A DNA stretch of 64,000 bases from Clostridiales bacterium (lineage in GTDB: Bacteria; Bacillota; Clostridia; Lachnospirales; Lachnospiraceae), in assembly GCA_012839295.1 (NCBI GenBank), contig DUNO01000055.1:22356-86355 (forward strand), in the 5' to 3' direction. This document shows positions 43,969-53,462 of this stretch, in pieces. The notes under the pieces are model-generated. The model saw only the letters and a list, made by a program, of their open reading frames with translations, searched no databases and was not told where the DNA came from. A program made the translations under genes and the position numbers. Position 1 is the first letter of the stretch; each line of letters begins with the position of its first letter.

Positions 43969-46533
43969 ATGTTAGGAAAACGGACAAAGCTCTTAAGAAT
44001 TGCCGCATTTATAATTCTCTTTATCATTTATGGCATGCATTTTCCTTGCCGGGTACAGGCTGGGGAAGACAATCCCCAAAAGGTTCTGATTTTGAATTCC
44101 TACCATCAGGGTCTCACATGGACGAAGGAAGAAACCGAAGGTATCATGCAGACCTTAAGTAACGAAGGAAAAAACATATCCTTTTACGTGGAATACATGG
44201 ACTGGAAGAATAATAATTCGGTGCAAAACTGGGAATATCTCCATGATTATTATAAATACAAGTATGCACAGAACAGGATGGACCTGATTGTGGCGACGGA
44301 TGATGCTGCACTTCAGTTTGTATTGGAATACGGGACGGAGATATTTGCAGCCGCACCCGTCGTGTTTTGCGGGGTCAATAAGAAAAGTGCGGATACCCTG
44401 GTCAAAGGATACACAGGGGTTACGGGCGTGTTGGAGGTTGTTGATCCTGCGGACACCCTGAGGGTTGCCACAAAGATTAATCCCTCCTTACAAAGGGTGT
44501 GCCTGTTGTTTGACAATTCGGAGAGCGGCTTGTCAACCGGGGAGATTGCCACAGCTGCTATAAAAAGCTTTAATCCTGACCTGCAGGTTGAACCGTGGAA
44601 CAATCTGTCCTTTGAGGAAATAAAGCGGAGGGCGGGAGAATTAGGCCAGGACAGTATTATCTTAGCAACCACATATTATGAGGATGCAACGGGAAAAATC
44701 CTTGATATAGACTATGTAAACAGGGTGATTTCCGAAAGAAGCAGTGTTCCCGTATATGGCCTGTATGATTTTGGGGTGGACAAGGGAATTCTCGGAGGCG
44801 GCTTACTGAGCGGCAGGCTCCATGGGGAGAATGCGGCAAGGCTTGCGAAGCGCATCCTGGAAGGGGAAAGTCCGGATGATATCCCGGTGTCGGCTCCCAG
44901 CTCCATGAGGACCGTATTTGACTATAACCAATTGGTGCGTTATGATATTCCCCTCAGCTCCCTGCCCCAGGGCAGCGAGATCATTAATAAGCCCTTTTCC
45001 TTCTATGAAACCTATAAAACGCTGGTCTTAAGCGTGGCAGCGGCTTTTACCCTGCTGCTCGTATTTATTAACGTGCTGCTGTTCTACATCCGGAAAATCC
45101 GGAAAATGAGAAAGAACCTGTCCGAGAGCCACGAAGAGCTGACCCAGCTTTATGAGGAGCTGAGTGCATCGGATGAGGAAATGAGGCAGCAGTATGATGA
45201 AATAATAACAGTCAATGAGAAAATAAGGCTGAGCGAGGAAAAGCTCACATATCTTGCCTACCATGATCCGATGACCGGGTTACCGAACAGGCTGTCCCTG
45301 TACGAGGAGACAAAGCGGCTCTTCCTTTCAAAGCGCCGGAGGGTTGCCCTGCTATTTATTGATATCGATAATTTAAAATATGTAAATGATACCCTGGGAC
45401 ATGCCTTTGGGGACAGGGTGATTATAAAGGTGGGCGAAAAATTGGCCGGCCTGGTACAGAATAAGGGTTCCCTATACCGGCTCAGCGGGGATGAGTTTGT
45501 CATCATATGGAGGAACATGGAAGAAACAGACCGGGTAGAGGAATATGCAAAGCTTATCCTTTCGGATTTTTTAACGGATGACTGGCATACCAATAGCGAG
45601 CTCCGTGGCAGCATAAGCATAGGAATTGCCCTATATCCGGACCATGCCCCTGATTTGGAGGGATTGCTAAAATATGCTGATATTGCCATGTACCAGGCAA
45701 AAGAGGCAGGGAAGAAAAGCTACGTAGTTTATAACCAGGCAATGAATGAGGTATTTACCGAAAGGGTCACCATAGAAAAGTATCTGCAAAAAGCCCTGGA
45801 GCAGAGGGAATTTGAAGTATACTACCAGCCGCAGCTGGACATAAAGGCCAACCGTGTAACGGGCTTTGAGGCCTTGCTGCGCTGGAACAGCCCGGAGCTG
45901 GGGCGGGTTTCCCCCTTAAAATTCATCCAGGTTGCGGAGGATACCCATTGCATTATCCCTCTGGGAGCCTGGGTATTGCAGGAGGCTTGCGGCTTTTTGG
46001 CAAGACTGGAGGAAAAAGGCTACGGAAAATTGGATATTTCGGTGAACATATCGATTATCCAGCTGCTGCAGGAGGACTTTATTGACAGGGTGCTGGATAC
46101 CCTGGCGGTATATCATATTGAGCCCGGGCGCCTTGAGCTGGAGATCACGGAATCGATCCTGATGGAATCCTTTGAGCGCATTATATCAAAGCTGCAGATC
46201 CTGCGCAGCAGCAAAATCAAGATAGCATTAGATGATTTTGGAAAGGGATACTCCTCCTTAAATTACTTAAAGCAGCTCCCCATCACGACCCTGAAGGTGG
46301 ACAAGTCCTTTGTCGATTATATTACCGATACCAGGGAGGACGATTTCGTACGCCATATTATCTCCATGGGAAAATATCTGGGGATGTGCGTGGTAGCGGA
46401 GGGAGTGGAAATTCCAAGGCAGCTTGACTATTTGGCAAGGTATGACTGTGATAAGATCCAGGGATACCTGTTTTGCAGGCCTGTCCCGGAAGCCGGGATA
46501 TATAGCCTGCTGGATGAAAATAAGAACATTTAG
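43969..46533 (+). CDS. Sensor GGDEF-EAL protein with ABC-substrate-like domain
   Basis: 854 residues from ATG 43969 (GAAGGGGGA upstream). A signal/membrane segment (about 8-28) is followed by an outside domain (about 35-330; VLILNSYHQGLTWTKEE, VVFCGVN) of the ABC-substrate-binding sensor type, a second membrane helix (about 355-378), a coiled coil (390-435), GGDEF (about 440-600) and EAL (about 610-850). GGDEF reads RLSGDEF, with Ser for the first Gly and no I-site. EAL has FEALLRW, LEITES, LDDFGKGYSSL, KVDKSF and AEGVE, all intact. It most likely hydrolyses c-di-GMP in response to a small outside ligand. Confidence 0.88.
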   Translation: MLGKRTKLLRIAAFIILFIIYGMHFPCRVQAGEDNPQKVLILNSYHQGLTWTKEETEGIMQTLSNEGKNISFYVEYMDWKNNNSVQNWEYLHDYYKYKYAQNRMDLIVATDDAALQFVLEYGTEIFAAAPVVFCGVNKKSADTLVKGYTGVTGVLEVVDPADTLRVATKINPSLQRVCLLFDNSESGLSTGEIATAAIKSFNPDLQVEPWNNLSFEEIKRRAGELGQDSIILATTYYEDATGKILDIDYVNRVISERSSVPVYGLYDFGVDKGILGGGLLSGRLHGENAARLAKRILEGESPDDIPVSAPSSMRTVFDYNQLVRYDIPLSSLPQGSEIINKPFSFYETYKTLVLSVAAAFTLLLVFINVLLFYIRKIRKMRKNLSESHEELTQLYEELSASDEEMRQQYDEIITVNEKIRLSEEKLTYLAYHDPMTGLPNRLSLYEETKRLFLSKRRRVALLFIDIDNLKYVNDTLGHAFGDRVIIKVGEKLAGLVQNKGSLYRLSGDEFVIIWRNMEETDRVEEYAKLILSDFLTDDWHTNSELRGSISIGIALYPDHAPDLEGLLKYADIAMYQAKEAGKKSYVVYNQAMNEVFTERVTIEKYLQKALEQREFEVYYQPQLDIKANRVTGFEALLRWNSPELGRVSPLKFIQVAEDTHCIIPLGAWVLQEACGFLARLEEKGYGKLDISVNISIIQLLQEDFIDRVLDTLAVYHIEPGRLELEITESILMESFERIISKLQILRSSKIKIALDDFGKGYSSLNYLKQLPITTLKVDKSFVDYITDTREDDFVRHIISMGKYLGMCVVAEGVEIPRQLDYLARYDCDKIQGYLFCRPVPEAGIYSLLDENKNI

Positions 46534-46548
46534 ACTGGACGTTGATTT

Positions 46549-47043
46549 ATGATGAAAGCTCTTACGTATTTGTTGGATAAAGCATATGAATGGCAGAAGT
46601 GGATTGCGGGCATCCTGGTGGAGGCAATCAAAAAGTACTGGCTTGGATTGGCATTGTGCCTTGTTGCGATGATAGTCCTGGATTATTTCTTTGGAAGCGT
46701 ATGCTTTAGCCTGTTGTTTTTTGGGATCCCATGTCCCGGCTGCGGTATGACCAGGGCTGCAAAGCTTATGCTGACAGGGCATTTCCGGGAATCCTTCCAC
46801 ATGCATCCCTTATTGCTCCTTGTAGTTATAGGTATCATTGGCTATCCAATTATAAAAAAAATCTTAAAAAAGTATATACTAATTATAAAGTTGTATGTTA
46901 TAATATGCATAGTTATTTTTATTGGCGTTTACATTTACAGGATGAACCTGTATTATCCTGATATAGAACCCATGGTTTATTATAAGGATAATTATCTTCA
47001 CAGGGTGATGCTGCTGTTACACAACAGCGGGCTGGTAAAATAG
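46549..47043 (+). CDS. DUF2752 membrane protein
   Basis: 164 residues with about three membrane helices. The signature CPGCGMTRA (residues 63-71) lies after the second one. DUF2752 proteins are widespread in anaerobes with unknown role. It starts 15 bp after the GGDEF-EAL gene, so the two are probably co-transcribed. Confidence 0.8.
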   Translation: MMKALTYLLDKAYEWQKWIAGILVEAIKKYWLGLALCLVAMIVLDYFFGSVCFSLLFFGIPCPGCGMTRAAKLMLTGHFRESFHMHPLLLLVVIGIIGYPIIKKILKKYILIIKLYVIICIVIFIGVYIYRMNLYYPDIEPMVYYKDNYLHRVMLLLHNSGLVK

Positions 47044-47070
47044 CTTAATACTTTGTGCAGGAGGAAGAAG

Positions 47071-47355
47071 ATGGATAACAACTACGGAGTACCGAATGGA
47101 GTACCGAACGGAGAGCAGTTAGAAAGGCCGATGAGCTTGGGTGATTGGTTAATCACAATCATTGTACAGGCCATCCCGTGTGTGGGAATTATCATGTTGT
47201 TTGTATGGGCATTTGGACAGGGAAATACCAATAGAAGGAATTACTGCCGTGCCGCGTTAATCATGACGGCGGTTGGAATTGTATTAGGCGTAATTTTCTA
47301 CGCATCAATGGCATCCATGATGGTTAATTTAATTAATTCTTCATATTCATATTAA
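47071..47355 (+). CDS. Small two-helix membrane protein
   Basis: 94 residues from ATG 47071 (AGGAGG at 47059-47064); the frame's earlier TTG is rejected. A Gly/Asn/Pro-rich head (DNNYGVPNGVPNGEQ) precedes two membrane helices (about 24-46 and 60-84). Function unknown. It is the last gene before a strong terminator. Confidence 0.65.
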   Translation: MDNNYGVPNGVPNGEQLERPMSLGDWLITIIVQAIPCVGIIMLFVWAFGQGNTNRRNYCRAALIMTAVGIVLGVIFYASMASMMVNLINSSYSY

Positions 47356-47377
47356 TTCGATCTCCAGGCAGAACTTG

Positions 47378-47420
47378 AGCCATGGGAGCCAGATGATTAT
47401 CTGGCCTCCATGGCTTTTAG
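47378..47420. terminator. Strong bidirectional terminator
   Basis: AGCCATGGGAGCCAGAT (47378-47394) pairs with ATCTGGCCTCCATGGCT (47399-47415) across a 4-base loop with one mismatch, then TTTTAGC. It separates convergent genes. Confidence 0.85.
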
Positions 47421-47426
47421 CTTTTT

Positions 47427-47777
47427 TCAGGCCTTTAGCCTTTCCCAGGCCTCTGGCTGAAAGCCCACCAGAACGGTGGTATCCTTTATAACAATGGGGC
47501 GCTTAACCAGCATGCCATCGGTAGCGAGCAGCCGGAGCTGCTCCTCCTCGGACATATCTGGCAGCCTGTCCTTAAGCTGCAGGGCCTTATACAGCTGACC
47601 GCTGGTATTGAAGAATTTGCGCAGCGGCAGCCCGCTCATTGCATACCACTCCTTTAGCTCCTCATAAGTAGGATTATCCTCCTTGATGTGCCGGTCCGTA
47701 TAATTTATTTTGTTCGTATCCAGCCAGCGCTTCGCTTTTTGGCAGGTGGTGCATTTTGGATATTCGATGAATTGCAT
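47427..47777 (-). CDS. Spx/ArsC-family thioredoxin-fold protein
   Basis: 116 residues. The N-terminal FIEYPKCTTCQKAKRWLD has the CxxC active site (residues 9-12) of the ArsC/Spx family. LVKRPIVIKD is the conserved cis-Pro region. It may be an arsenate reductase-like enzyme or an Spx-type regulator; the CxxC form and lack of an RPI...R polymerase-binding context do not decide. AGGAG precedes the ATG. Confidence 0.85.
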   Translation of the reverse strand: MQFIEYPKCTTCQKAKRWLDTNKINYTDRHIKEDNPTYEELKEWYAMSGLPLRKFFNTSGQLYKALQLKDRLPDMSEEEQLRLLATDGMLVKRPIVIKDTTVLVGFQPEAWERLKA

Positions 47778-47921
47778 GTGTGATCCTCCTCTTTTGTTAA
47801 GATATTATGTATTTTATGATTTTACCATGCCAGGAACCTGATGACAAGAAGCAGAATAAATGCGATAATAGTAAAGTAAAATAGAGCTATATAAAATAAC
47901 CTTCAGGAAGGAGAAGATGAA

Positions 47922-48485
47922 ATGAATGAGACATTGGAAGTAATAGCGAAGCGGTATGCCTGCCGTGACTATAAGGATGAGATGATACCGGATGAGCAGC
48001 TCAGGGCCATTGCCGAAGCAGCCATACAGGCTCCAAGCGGTATGAACCGCCAGCCATGGAGGGTGATTGTCGTTAAGGACAGGGAGCTGATAAAGGACAT
48101 GGAAGCTGAGGGGATGTCCTATATGGCGGGAATGGAGGATAAATCCACCTACAACAGGATTATGGAACGCGGAGGCAGGCTGTTCTATGGTGCCCCCTGC
48201 ATGATCGTAGTCCCGATTGACCCAACACAGTATGCTGCTGCAATGCTTGACTGCGGTATCCTGTGCCAGAATATCGCACTGGCGGCAACCTCCCTTGGAA
48301 TAGCTAATGTGATCTGCGGGCTTACTGGTATGGCCTTCGCCAGCGGCAAGCGCTCGGAGGAATTTAGCAAACGCTTAGGATTTCCGGAAGGATATGCCTA
48401 TGGGTGCTCTGTGCTGCTAGGCTATGCAAATACAACAAAAGAGCCCCATGTCCCGGACCAGGAGAAAATTATTTTTGTTGGTTGA
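47922..48485 (+). CDS. Nitroreductase-family protein
   Basis: 187 residues, FMN-dependent. RYACRDYKDEMIPDEQL and AAIQAPSGMNRQPWRVIVV are the flavin phosphate-binding N-terminus, and the C-terminal GYANTTKEP completes the fold. It reduces nitro or quinone compounds with NAD(P)H. AAGGAG precedes the ATG. The peroxide-related yaaA follows after 60 bp. Confidence 0.9.
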   Translation: MNETLEVIAKRYACRDYKDEMIPDEQLRAIAEAAIQAPSGMNRQPWRVIVVKDRELIKDMEAEGMSYMAGMEDKSTYNRIMERGGRLFYGAPCMIVVPIDPTQYAAAMLDCGILCQNIALAATSLGIANVICGLTGMAFASGKRSEEFSKRLGFPEGYAYGCSVLLGYANTTKEPHVPDQEKIIFVG

Positions 48486-48545
48486 AAACTGAATCACTGC
48501 CATTGGCATGAAAGCCTGCGGAAAATAAAATGAAGGAAAGACACA

Positions 48546-49292
48546 ATGAGAATTATTATATCTCCCGCGAAAAGGATGAATGAGAACGGGGATACGCTGG
48601 GGCATTGTCAAATGCCCCATTTTATGAAAGAGACCGAAGAGCTTTTAGCGTATCTTAAAGCTTTAAATTATACAGAGTTAAAATCCCTCTGGAAATGCAA
48701 TGATAGCATTGCGGAGCAGAATTACCGCCGTATCCAGACAATGGATTTATATAAAAACTTAACCCCTTGTATCCTGTCCTATGATGGAATCCAATATACT
48801 TACCTAAAGGCTGAGGTACTGGAGGACAGCCAGTTAGAGTATCTGGAAGAGCATTTGCGCATATTATCAGGCTTCTATGGCATACTCCGCCCATTTGACG
48901 GAGTTGTCCCTTACAGGTTAGAGATGCAGGCTGTTTTTAAAAGCTGGCATACCAATTCCTTGTACCAGTTCTGGAAGGACAGCCTGTCCAAGGTGCTTTT
49001 ATCGGAAAGTGATTGTATCGTTAATCTGGCATCCAAGGAATACAGCAAATGTATCCTGCCTTATTTGAAACAGGACACAACCCTTGTGACCTGCGTATTT
49101 GGAGAAATCAAAAATGAAAAGGTAATAGAAAAAGGAACCTATGCAAAAATTGCAAGGGGAGAGATGGTCCGCTTTATGGCGGAGAATAAAATAAGGGATG
49201 TAGAAGATATCAAGCAATTCAACCGGTTGAACTATACATATGAAAAGGCTTTATCAGATGAAGGCAATTACATATTCATTAGAAATAAATAA
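48546..49292 (+). CDS. yaaA: Peroxide stress protein YaaA
   Basis: 248 residues, DUF328 family. It begins MRIIISPAKRMNE, holds ILSGFYGILRPFDGV and PYRLEMQ in the centre and ends GYNYIF-like (EGNYIFIRN). YaaA limits iron-driven oxidative damage during peroxide stress. AAAGGA is upstream. It follows the nitroreductase, with a gap that lacks a terminator. Confidence 0.9.
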   Translation: MRIIISPAKRMNENGDTLGHCQMPHFMKETEELLAYLKALNYTELKSLWKCNDSIAEQNYRRIQTMDLYKNLTPCILSYDGIQYTYLKAEVLEDSQLEYLEEHLRILSGFYGILRPFDGVVPYRLEMQAVFKSWHTNSLYQFWKDSLSKVLLSESDCIVNLASKEYSKCILPYLKQDTTLVTCVFGEIKNEKVIEKGTYAKIARGEMVRFMAENKIRDVEDIKQFNRLNYTYEKALSDEGNYIFIRNK

Positions 49293-49348
49293 CTATCCTT
49301 TGAAAAATATAAATGATAATAAGATAAAAAGTGGGGTAGCAAAACAGG

Positions 49349-51817
49349 ATGAAAGCAGAGAAACAAAATAACACAGCGGTTGAGGAATTTGCGTTTACAG
49401 TCATGAAGAATAGCAATGTGCTGGAAGCATGGAGCGAGAATGTCAAGATGGTATTCATGCTCCAGGGGAGCGGATGGCTTTCCATGGAGGGAGCAGAAAA
49501 TACGTATACAGTCTCAGAGGAGGATATTTTTGTCATCAACAGCTTCCAGATGCACAGCCTGGTGCTTGAGGAGGATGCCTTGGCAATCGTGCTGCTGCTT
49601 TCTCCCTCCTTTATCCATGCATGCAGCCCGGAGGTCAGCGGTATCAATATCGTCTGCAAATCCTTTTTATACCGGGAGGACAGGCAGCAGGCCTTTGATT
49701 TGCTGAGACGGGATTTTGCGCTGGCCTTTCGGGCCTGGTATAAAAATGAATCGGAGTATTCCATACATTTGCGCAGCAGGGTTATGGTGCTCGTGGACAA
49801 TCTGTTCCGGAATTTCTTGAAGGCTAACCAGGGAATATGCAGGGAATCCGGCAGGGAAGGGATCCGGACGGCGGTAGACTATATCCACCAGAATTACAGG
49901 GAAAATATCACCCTTGGGGATTTGGCAGCCCACAATTACCTGAGCGTGTCATATATCTCGAGAAGCTTTCAGAAGTATTTGGGGATGACCTTCACCACAT
50001 ACCTGAACAGGGTGCGCATTTTGCAGGCTACGGCGCTGCTTGGGAGTGAAAAGACGGTGACGGAAATTGCCTATGAGAGCGGCTTCTCCAGTGCCAGCGC
50101 TTTGACTGGCGCATTCAAGCAGTATCACGGTATGACTCCGGGACAGTACAGGCGCAGTGCAGATTTTGGGGAACGGCAGAAAAAGAAGGCAGAAACAGTG
50201 ACAGTGACGGAGGAAGGCTTTTCAACCTCCTTTGCAGCCCTGATGAAGTATGCCGATGAGCAGGAGGTTAAGACCGCATTTCAGGCGGTGGCCTGGGAAA
50301 TCTCAGTCAATAGCAGGAGTGCGGGCAGCAGACTGAAGCACAGCTGGAAAACGCTGATTAATATCGGGTATGCCCATGAGCTTCTAAATGATGCGATGCA
50401 GAGGCAGGTTACAAGGCTGCAGAAAACAGTAGGATTTCGCTATATCCGGTGCAAGGGTATTTTGGATGACGATATGATGCTGTATACCCGTGATGTTTAT
50501 GGGAATATGACGGCGAATTACGTCTATATGGACCAGGTGCTGGATTTTATACTTTCCGTTCATGGGAAGCCAATGCTGGAGCTTGGACATATGCCTTCCG
50601 CATTGGCAAAGAATAAGACATATATATTTAAGCGCCCGGTCTGCATTTCTTTGCCGGAGGATCCAAAGCAATGGCAGCTGCTGATTACCGGTCTGATGGA
50701 GCATTTGGTAGAGCGCTACGGAATAGAGGAATTAAAGCAGTGGCTGTTCGTGCCATGGGTATCCGTGGATTTGCATAAGTTTGGGCTCTTTACATTAGAG
50801 GATTTTGAAGTAGTCTATAGCCTGGCTTACCAGGCAATCAAGGAAATGAGCGGAGAATTACGTATTTGTGGGCCTGGTACCACGACGGAATTTCCGGAGA
50901 TCCGGAAATGGTATATTGATATGTGCAGGAGGCAGGACTGTATGCCGGATGTTTTTACCGTCCGCGCCTTCGCAGCGGTTGATCCTGAAAAGGAAAAAAG
51001 CGGCTTGAAGCTTGTGGAGACCAATGAGAGCTTTTCTCTGGCGGTTAGCGGGGATGAAGCTTATCTGGAGCATATCGGAAAGGAAATAAGGGCGTTTTTG
51101 GAGCAGGAGGAGCTTGGGGAGATTCCGGTGATGCTGGACGAATGGAGCAATAATATTTGGCAGAGGGATCTGTGCAATGATACCTGCTATAAGTCGGCAT
51201 ACATTTTTAAGAGCGTCATGGAGAATCATGACCGGTTTTACGGGATGGGGTATTTCAATGTGAGCGACAGGCTGGACGAAATTGCACCGGCCGCGGAAAC
51301 CTTCCATGGAGGTTTTGGATTGTTCACACAGAACGGTTTCCCAAAAAGTGCATACCGTGCCATGCAGCTTTTAAATCGGGCAGGAGACAAGCTGCTCGCA
51401 GAAGGGGAAGGATATTTTATTACCTCCTCGGAACGGGAGATACAAATTTTTTTACACAATTATTGTCATTATGATATGCTTTACCGTTACCGGAACACCA
51501 CGAATCTGACCAAGACAGAACGCTACCGGGTATTTAATGAGAAGCAGCCGGTATCCTTTCACATTTCGCTGGAGTGCATCGGAGCGGGAAAACACACGAT
51601 CCGGCGTTACGGAATCGGACTGGGCGGCGGCAGTACCTACGATGCATGGGTTGCCATGGGTGCTCCGGAGCCAATGACAGAGGAAGAAAAAAGGGAGCTT
51701 TACCGGCAATCTTATCCGGTCTACCGGTCAGATATAATGGAAACAGAGGAGATCTTGAAAATTAAAGCATTTTTGCAGCCCCACGAGGTGCAGCTGATCA
51801 CCGTATCTATGGGATGA
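49349..51817 (+). CDS. AraC regulator fused to a GH39-like domain
   Basis: 822 residues. Residues 10-100 form an AraC-type cupin sensor, 170-270 the double HTH (ITLGDLAAHNYLSVSYISRSF, in parts LAAHNYLSV and YISRSF; VTEIAYESGF), and 305-822 a GH39 xylosidase-like barrel plus beta domain. The GH39 acid/base motif WNEP is replaced by W470-V-S-V-D (Glu to Ser472), while the nucleophile Glu598 in LDEWSNN remains. It probably senses xylo-oligosaccharides rather than cleaving them. It precedes the symporter and esterase genes, its likely targets. Confidence 0.85.
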   Translation: MKAEKQNNTAVEEFAFTVMKNSNVLEAWSENVKMVFMLQGSGWLSMEGAENTYTVSEEDIFVINSFQMHSLVLEEDALAIVLLLSPSFIHACSPEVSGINIVCKSFLYREDRQQAFDLLRRDFALAFRAWYKNESEYSIHLRSRVMVLVDNLFRNFLKANQGICRESGREGIRTAVDYIHQNYRENITLGDLAAHNYLSVSYISRSFQKYLGMTFTTYLNRVRILQATALLGSEKTVTEIAYESGFSSASALTGAFKQYHGMTPGQYRRSADFGERQKKKAETVTVTEEGFSTSFAALMKYADEQEVKTAFQAVAWEISVNSRSAGSRLKHSWKTLINIGYAHELLNDAMQRQVTRLQKTVGFRYIRCKGILDDDMMLYTRDVYGNMTANYVYMDQVLDFILSVHGKPMLELGHMPSALAKNKTYIFKRPVCISLPEDPKQWQLLITGLMEHLVERYGIEELKQWLFVPWVSVDLHKFGLFTLEDFEVVYSLAYQAIKEMSGELRICGPGTTTEFPEIRKWYIDMCRRQDCMPDVFTVRAFAAVDPEKEKSGLKLVETNESFSLAVSGDEAYLEHIGKEIRAFLEQEELGEIPVMLDEWSNNIWQRDLCNDTCYKSAYIFKSVMENHDRFYGMGYFNVSDRLDEIAPAAETFHGGFGLFTQNGFPKSAYRAMQLLNRAGDKLLAEGEGYFITSSEREIQIFLHNYCHYDMLYRYRNTTNLTKTERYRVFNEKQPVSFHISLECIGAGKHTIRRYGIGLGGGSTYDAWVAMGAPEPMTEEEKRELYRQSYPVYRSDIMETEEILKIKAFLQPHEVQLITVSMG

Positions 51818-51862
51818 CAAGAACCCGATACTGTTTAAGTATCGGGTTCTTGTCATATTTAT
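51814..51862. terminator. Hairpin overlapping the AraC-GH39 stop
   Basis: ATGACAAGAACCCGATAC (51814-51831) pairs with GTATCGGGTTCTTGTCAT (51839-51856). The T run is weak. It may reduce readthrough into the symporter gene. Confidence 0.7.
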
Positions 51863-52037
51863 ACCTTATTCTTGTCTTTTGCTACAAAGAACCTGATAAG
51901 ATAATGAAAAATAGACAGAAATCAAATACAAAGCTGGATATTTGTGTGTATTTTATACAATTAATCTCCCCTATAATAAAATATGACAGACAATAGTGCC
52001 AAAATGTATGTGGCATAATAAAGAAGGAGGATATAAT

Positions 52038-53423
52038 ATGTCTGAAAAAAATATGGGTGGAACACAAAAAAGCTATACTGAAAAAATCAGTACTTTTGAA
52101 AAGATTGCATATGGCGGAGGGGATTTGGCCAGCAATCTTATCCTGGTACTGACTAGTACCTTTGTTACTTTCTTTTACACGGATGCATTGGGGCTGAATG
52201 CAGCGATTATCGGCTCTATTATGCTGTTTTCCAGATTTGCGGACGGTTTTACGGATATTATTATGGGGTATGTGGTGGATAAGACCCGTTCAAAGCATGG
52301 AAAGGCAAGACCCTGGCTTTTGTGGTTAGGGATTCCGATTGGGATTTCTACCGTCCTGGTATTTTTAGTGCCGAATCTGGGCGATGTGGGAAAATATATT
52401 TATGTTATCATCACCTATAACCTGGTTACCACATTTCTTTATACAATGATTAACATCCCTTATGGTGCAATGACTGCCCTGATGAGCCGTGACCAGGACC
52501 AGCGCATGATCATCAATATTTTCCGTATGTTCATGGCACAGGTGGGCTCCCTGCTCATCAATGCCTTCACCCTTCCCTTTGTCAATGCAATGGGAGGAAG
52601 CGGCAATCAGAGGAGCTGGGTAATTGTTTCTATTATCTACGGTGTGGCTGCAGCGGCACTATTTCTTCTCTGCTTTGCAAAGACAAAGGAGCGCGTGGCG
52701 ATTCAGAGCGACAAGAGAGAAAAAGTTGGATTTATTACTTCCTTTAAACTGATTATAAAAAATAATTACTGGCTGCTTTTAGTTGGTATCTGGGTTAGTA
52801 TGGTGCTTGGAATGTCCATGAGTATGGGCGTGGGGACTTATTATGCAAAATATATTCTTGGCAGTGAAAACTTTGCCGGGTTTCTTGGAGCCCTGGGCAT
52901 AGTTCCGGTACTTATCATCATGCCTTTTACAGCCCCCTTGAACCGAAGGTTTGGAAAACGTAATGTTGCCCTGGTGGGAAGCCTTATCAGCCTTGCCGGA
53001 CAGGTGCTGATGCTTCTTTCCCCGGCATCTGCCACCTGGCTGATGGTATGTGCAGTGGTTAAGGGCATCGGTTCGGCTACGTTGACAGCAACCATGTTTG
53101 CTATGATAGCAGATACCATCGAATACGGGCAGTGGAAGACAGGAACCCGTGTGGAGGGCATGCTTTATTCCAGCACAACCTTTGGAGCGAAGGTAGGAGC
53201 CGGAATAGGAAGTGCAGTAGCGCTGGCAATCATCGGGGCAGCAGGTTATAATGGACTTGCAGCTGTTCAAACACCGGAGGCTATTGCAGCACTTAAGACC
53301 CTTTACCTGATTGTACCGATTCCCTTTATGATTCTGATTCCGGTCATTTATGGGTTCTACAAGCTGGATAAGATTTATCCGCAGGTAATGGAGGATTTGA
53401 AAAAACGGGAAGAAGGTAAATAA
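52038..53423 (+). CDS. GPH-family sugar:cation symporter
   Basis: 461 residues from ATG 52038 with AAGGAGG at 52024-52030. About 12 membrane helices of the glycoside-pentoside-hexuronide family; IAYGGGDLASNL, RFADGFTDIIMGYVVDKTRSKHGKARPW (parts DGFTDIIMG, KTRSKHGKARPW) and EYGQWKTGTR are its signatures. It imports oligosaccharides with a cation. Between a GH39-type regulator and an esterase, it probably takes up (acetylated) xylo-oligosaccharides; inference. Confidence 0.92.
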   Translation: MSEKNMGGTQKSYTEKISTFEKIAYGGGDLASNLILVLTSTFVTFFYTDALGLNAAIIGSIMLFSRFADGFTDIIMGYVVDKTRSKHGKARPWLLWLGIPIGISTVLVFLVPNLGDVGKYIYVIITYNLVTTFLYTMINIPYGAMTALMSRDQDQRMIINIFRMFMAQVGSLLINAFTLPFVNAMGGSGNQRSWVIVSIIYGVAAAALFLLCFAKTKERVAIQSDKREKVGFITSFKLIIKNNYWLLLVGIWVSMVLGMSMSMGVGTYYAKYILGSENFAGFLGALGIVPVLIIMPFTAPLNRRFGKRNVALVGSLISLAGQVLMLLSPASATWLMVCAVVKGIGSATLTATMFAMIADTIEYGQWKTGTRVEGMLYSSTTFGAKVGAGIGSAVALAIIGAAGYNGLAAVQTPEAIAALKTLYLIVPIPFMILIPVIYGFYKLDKIYPQVMEDLKKREEGK

Positions 53424-53462
53424 AGATATATACAGTGAATAAATAGAAGGAGGAAGAAAGAC

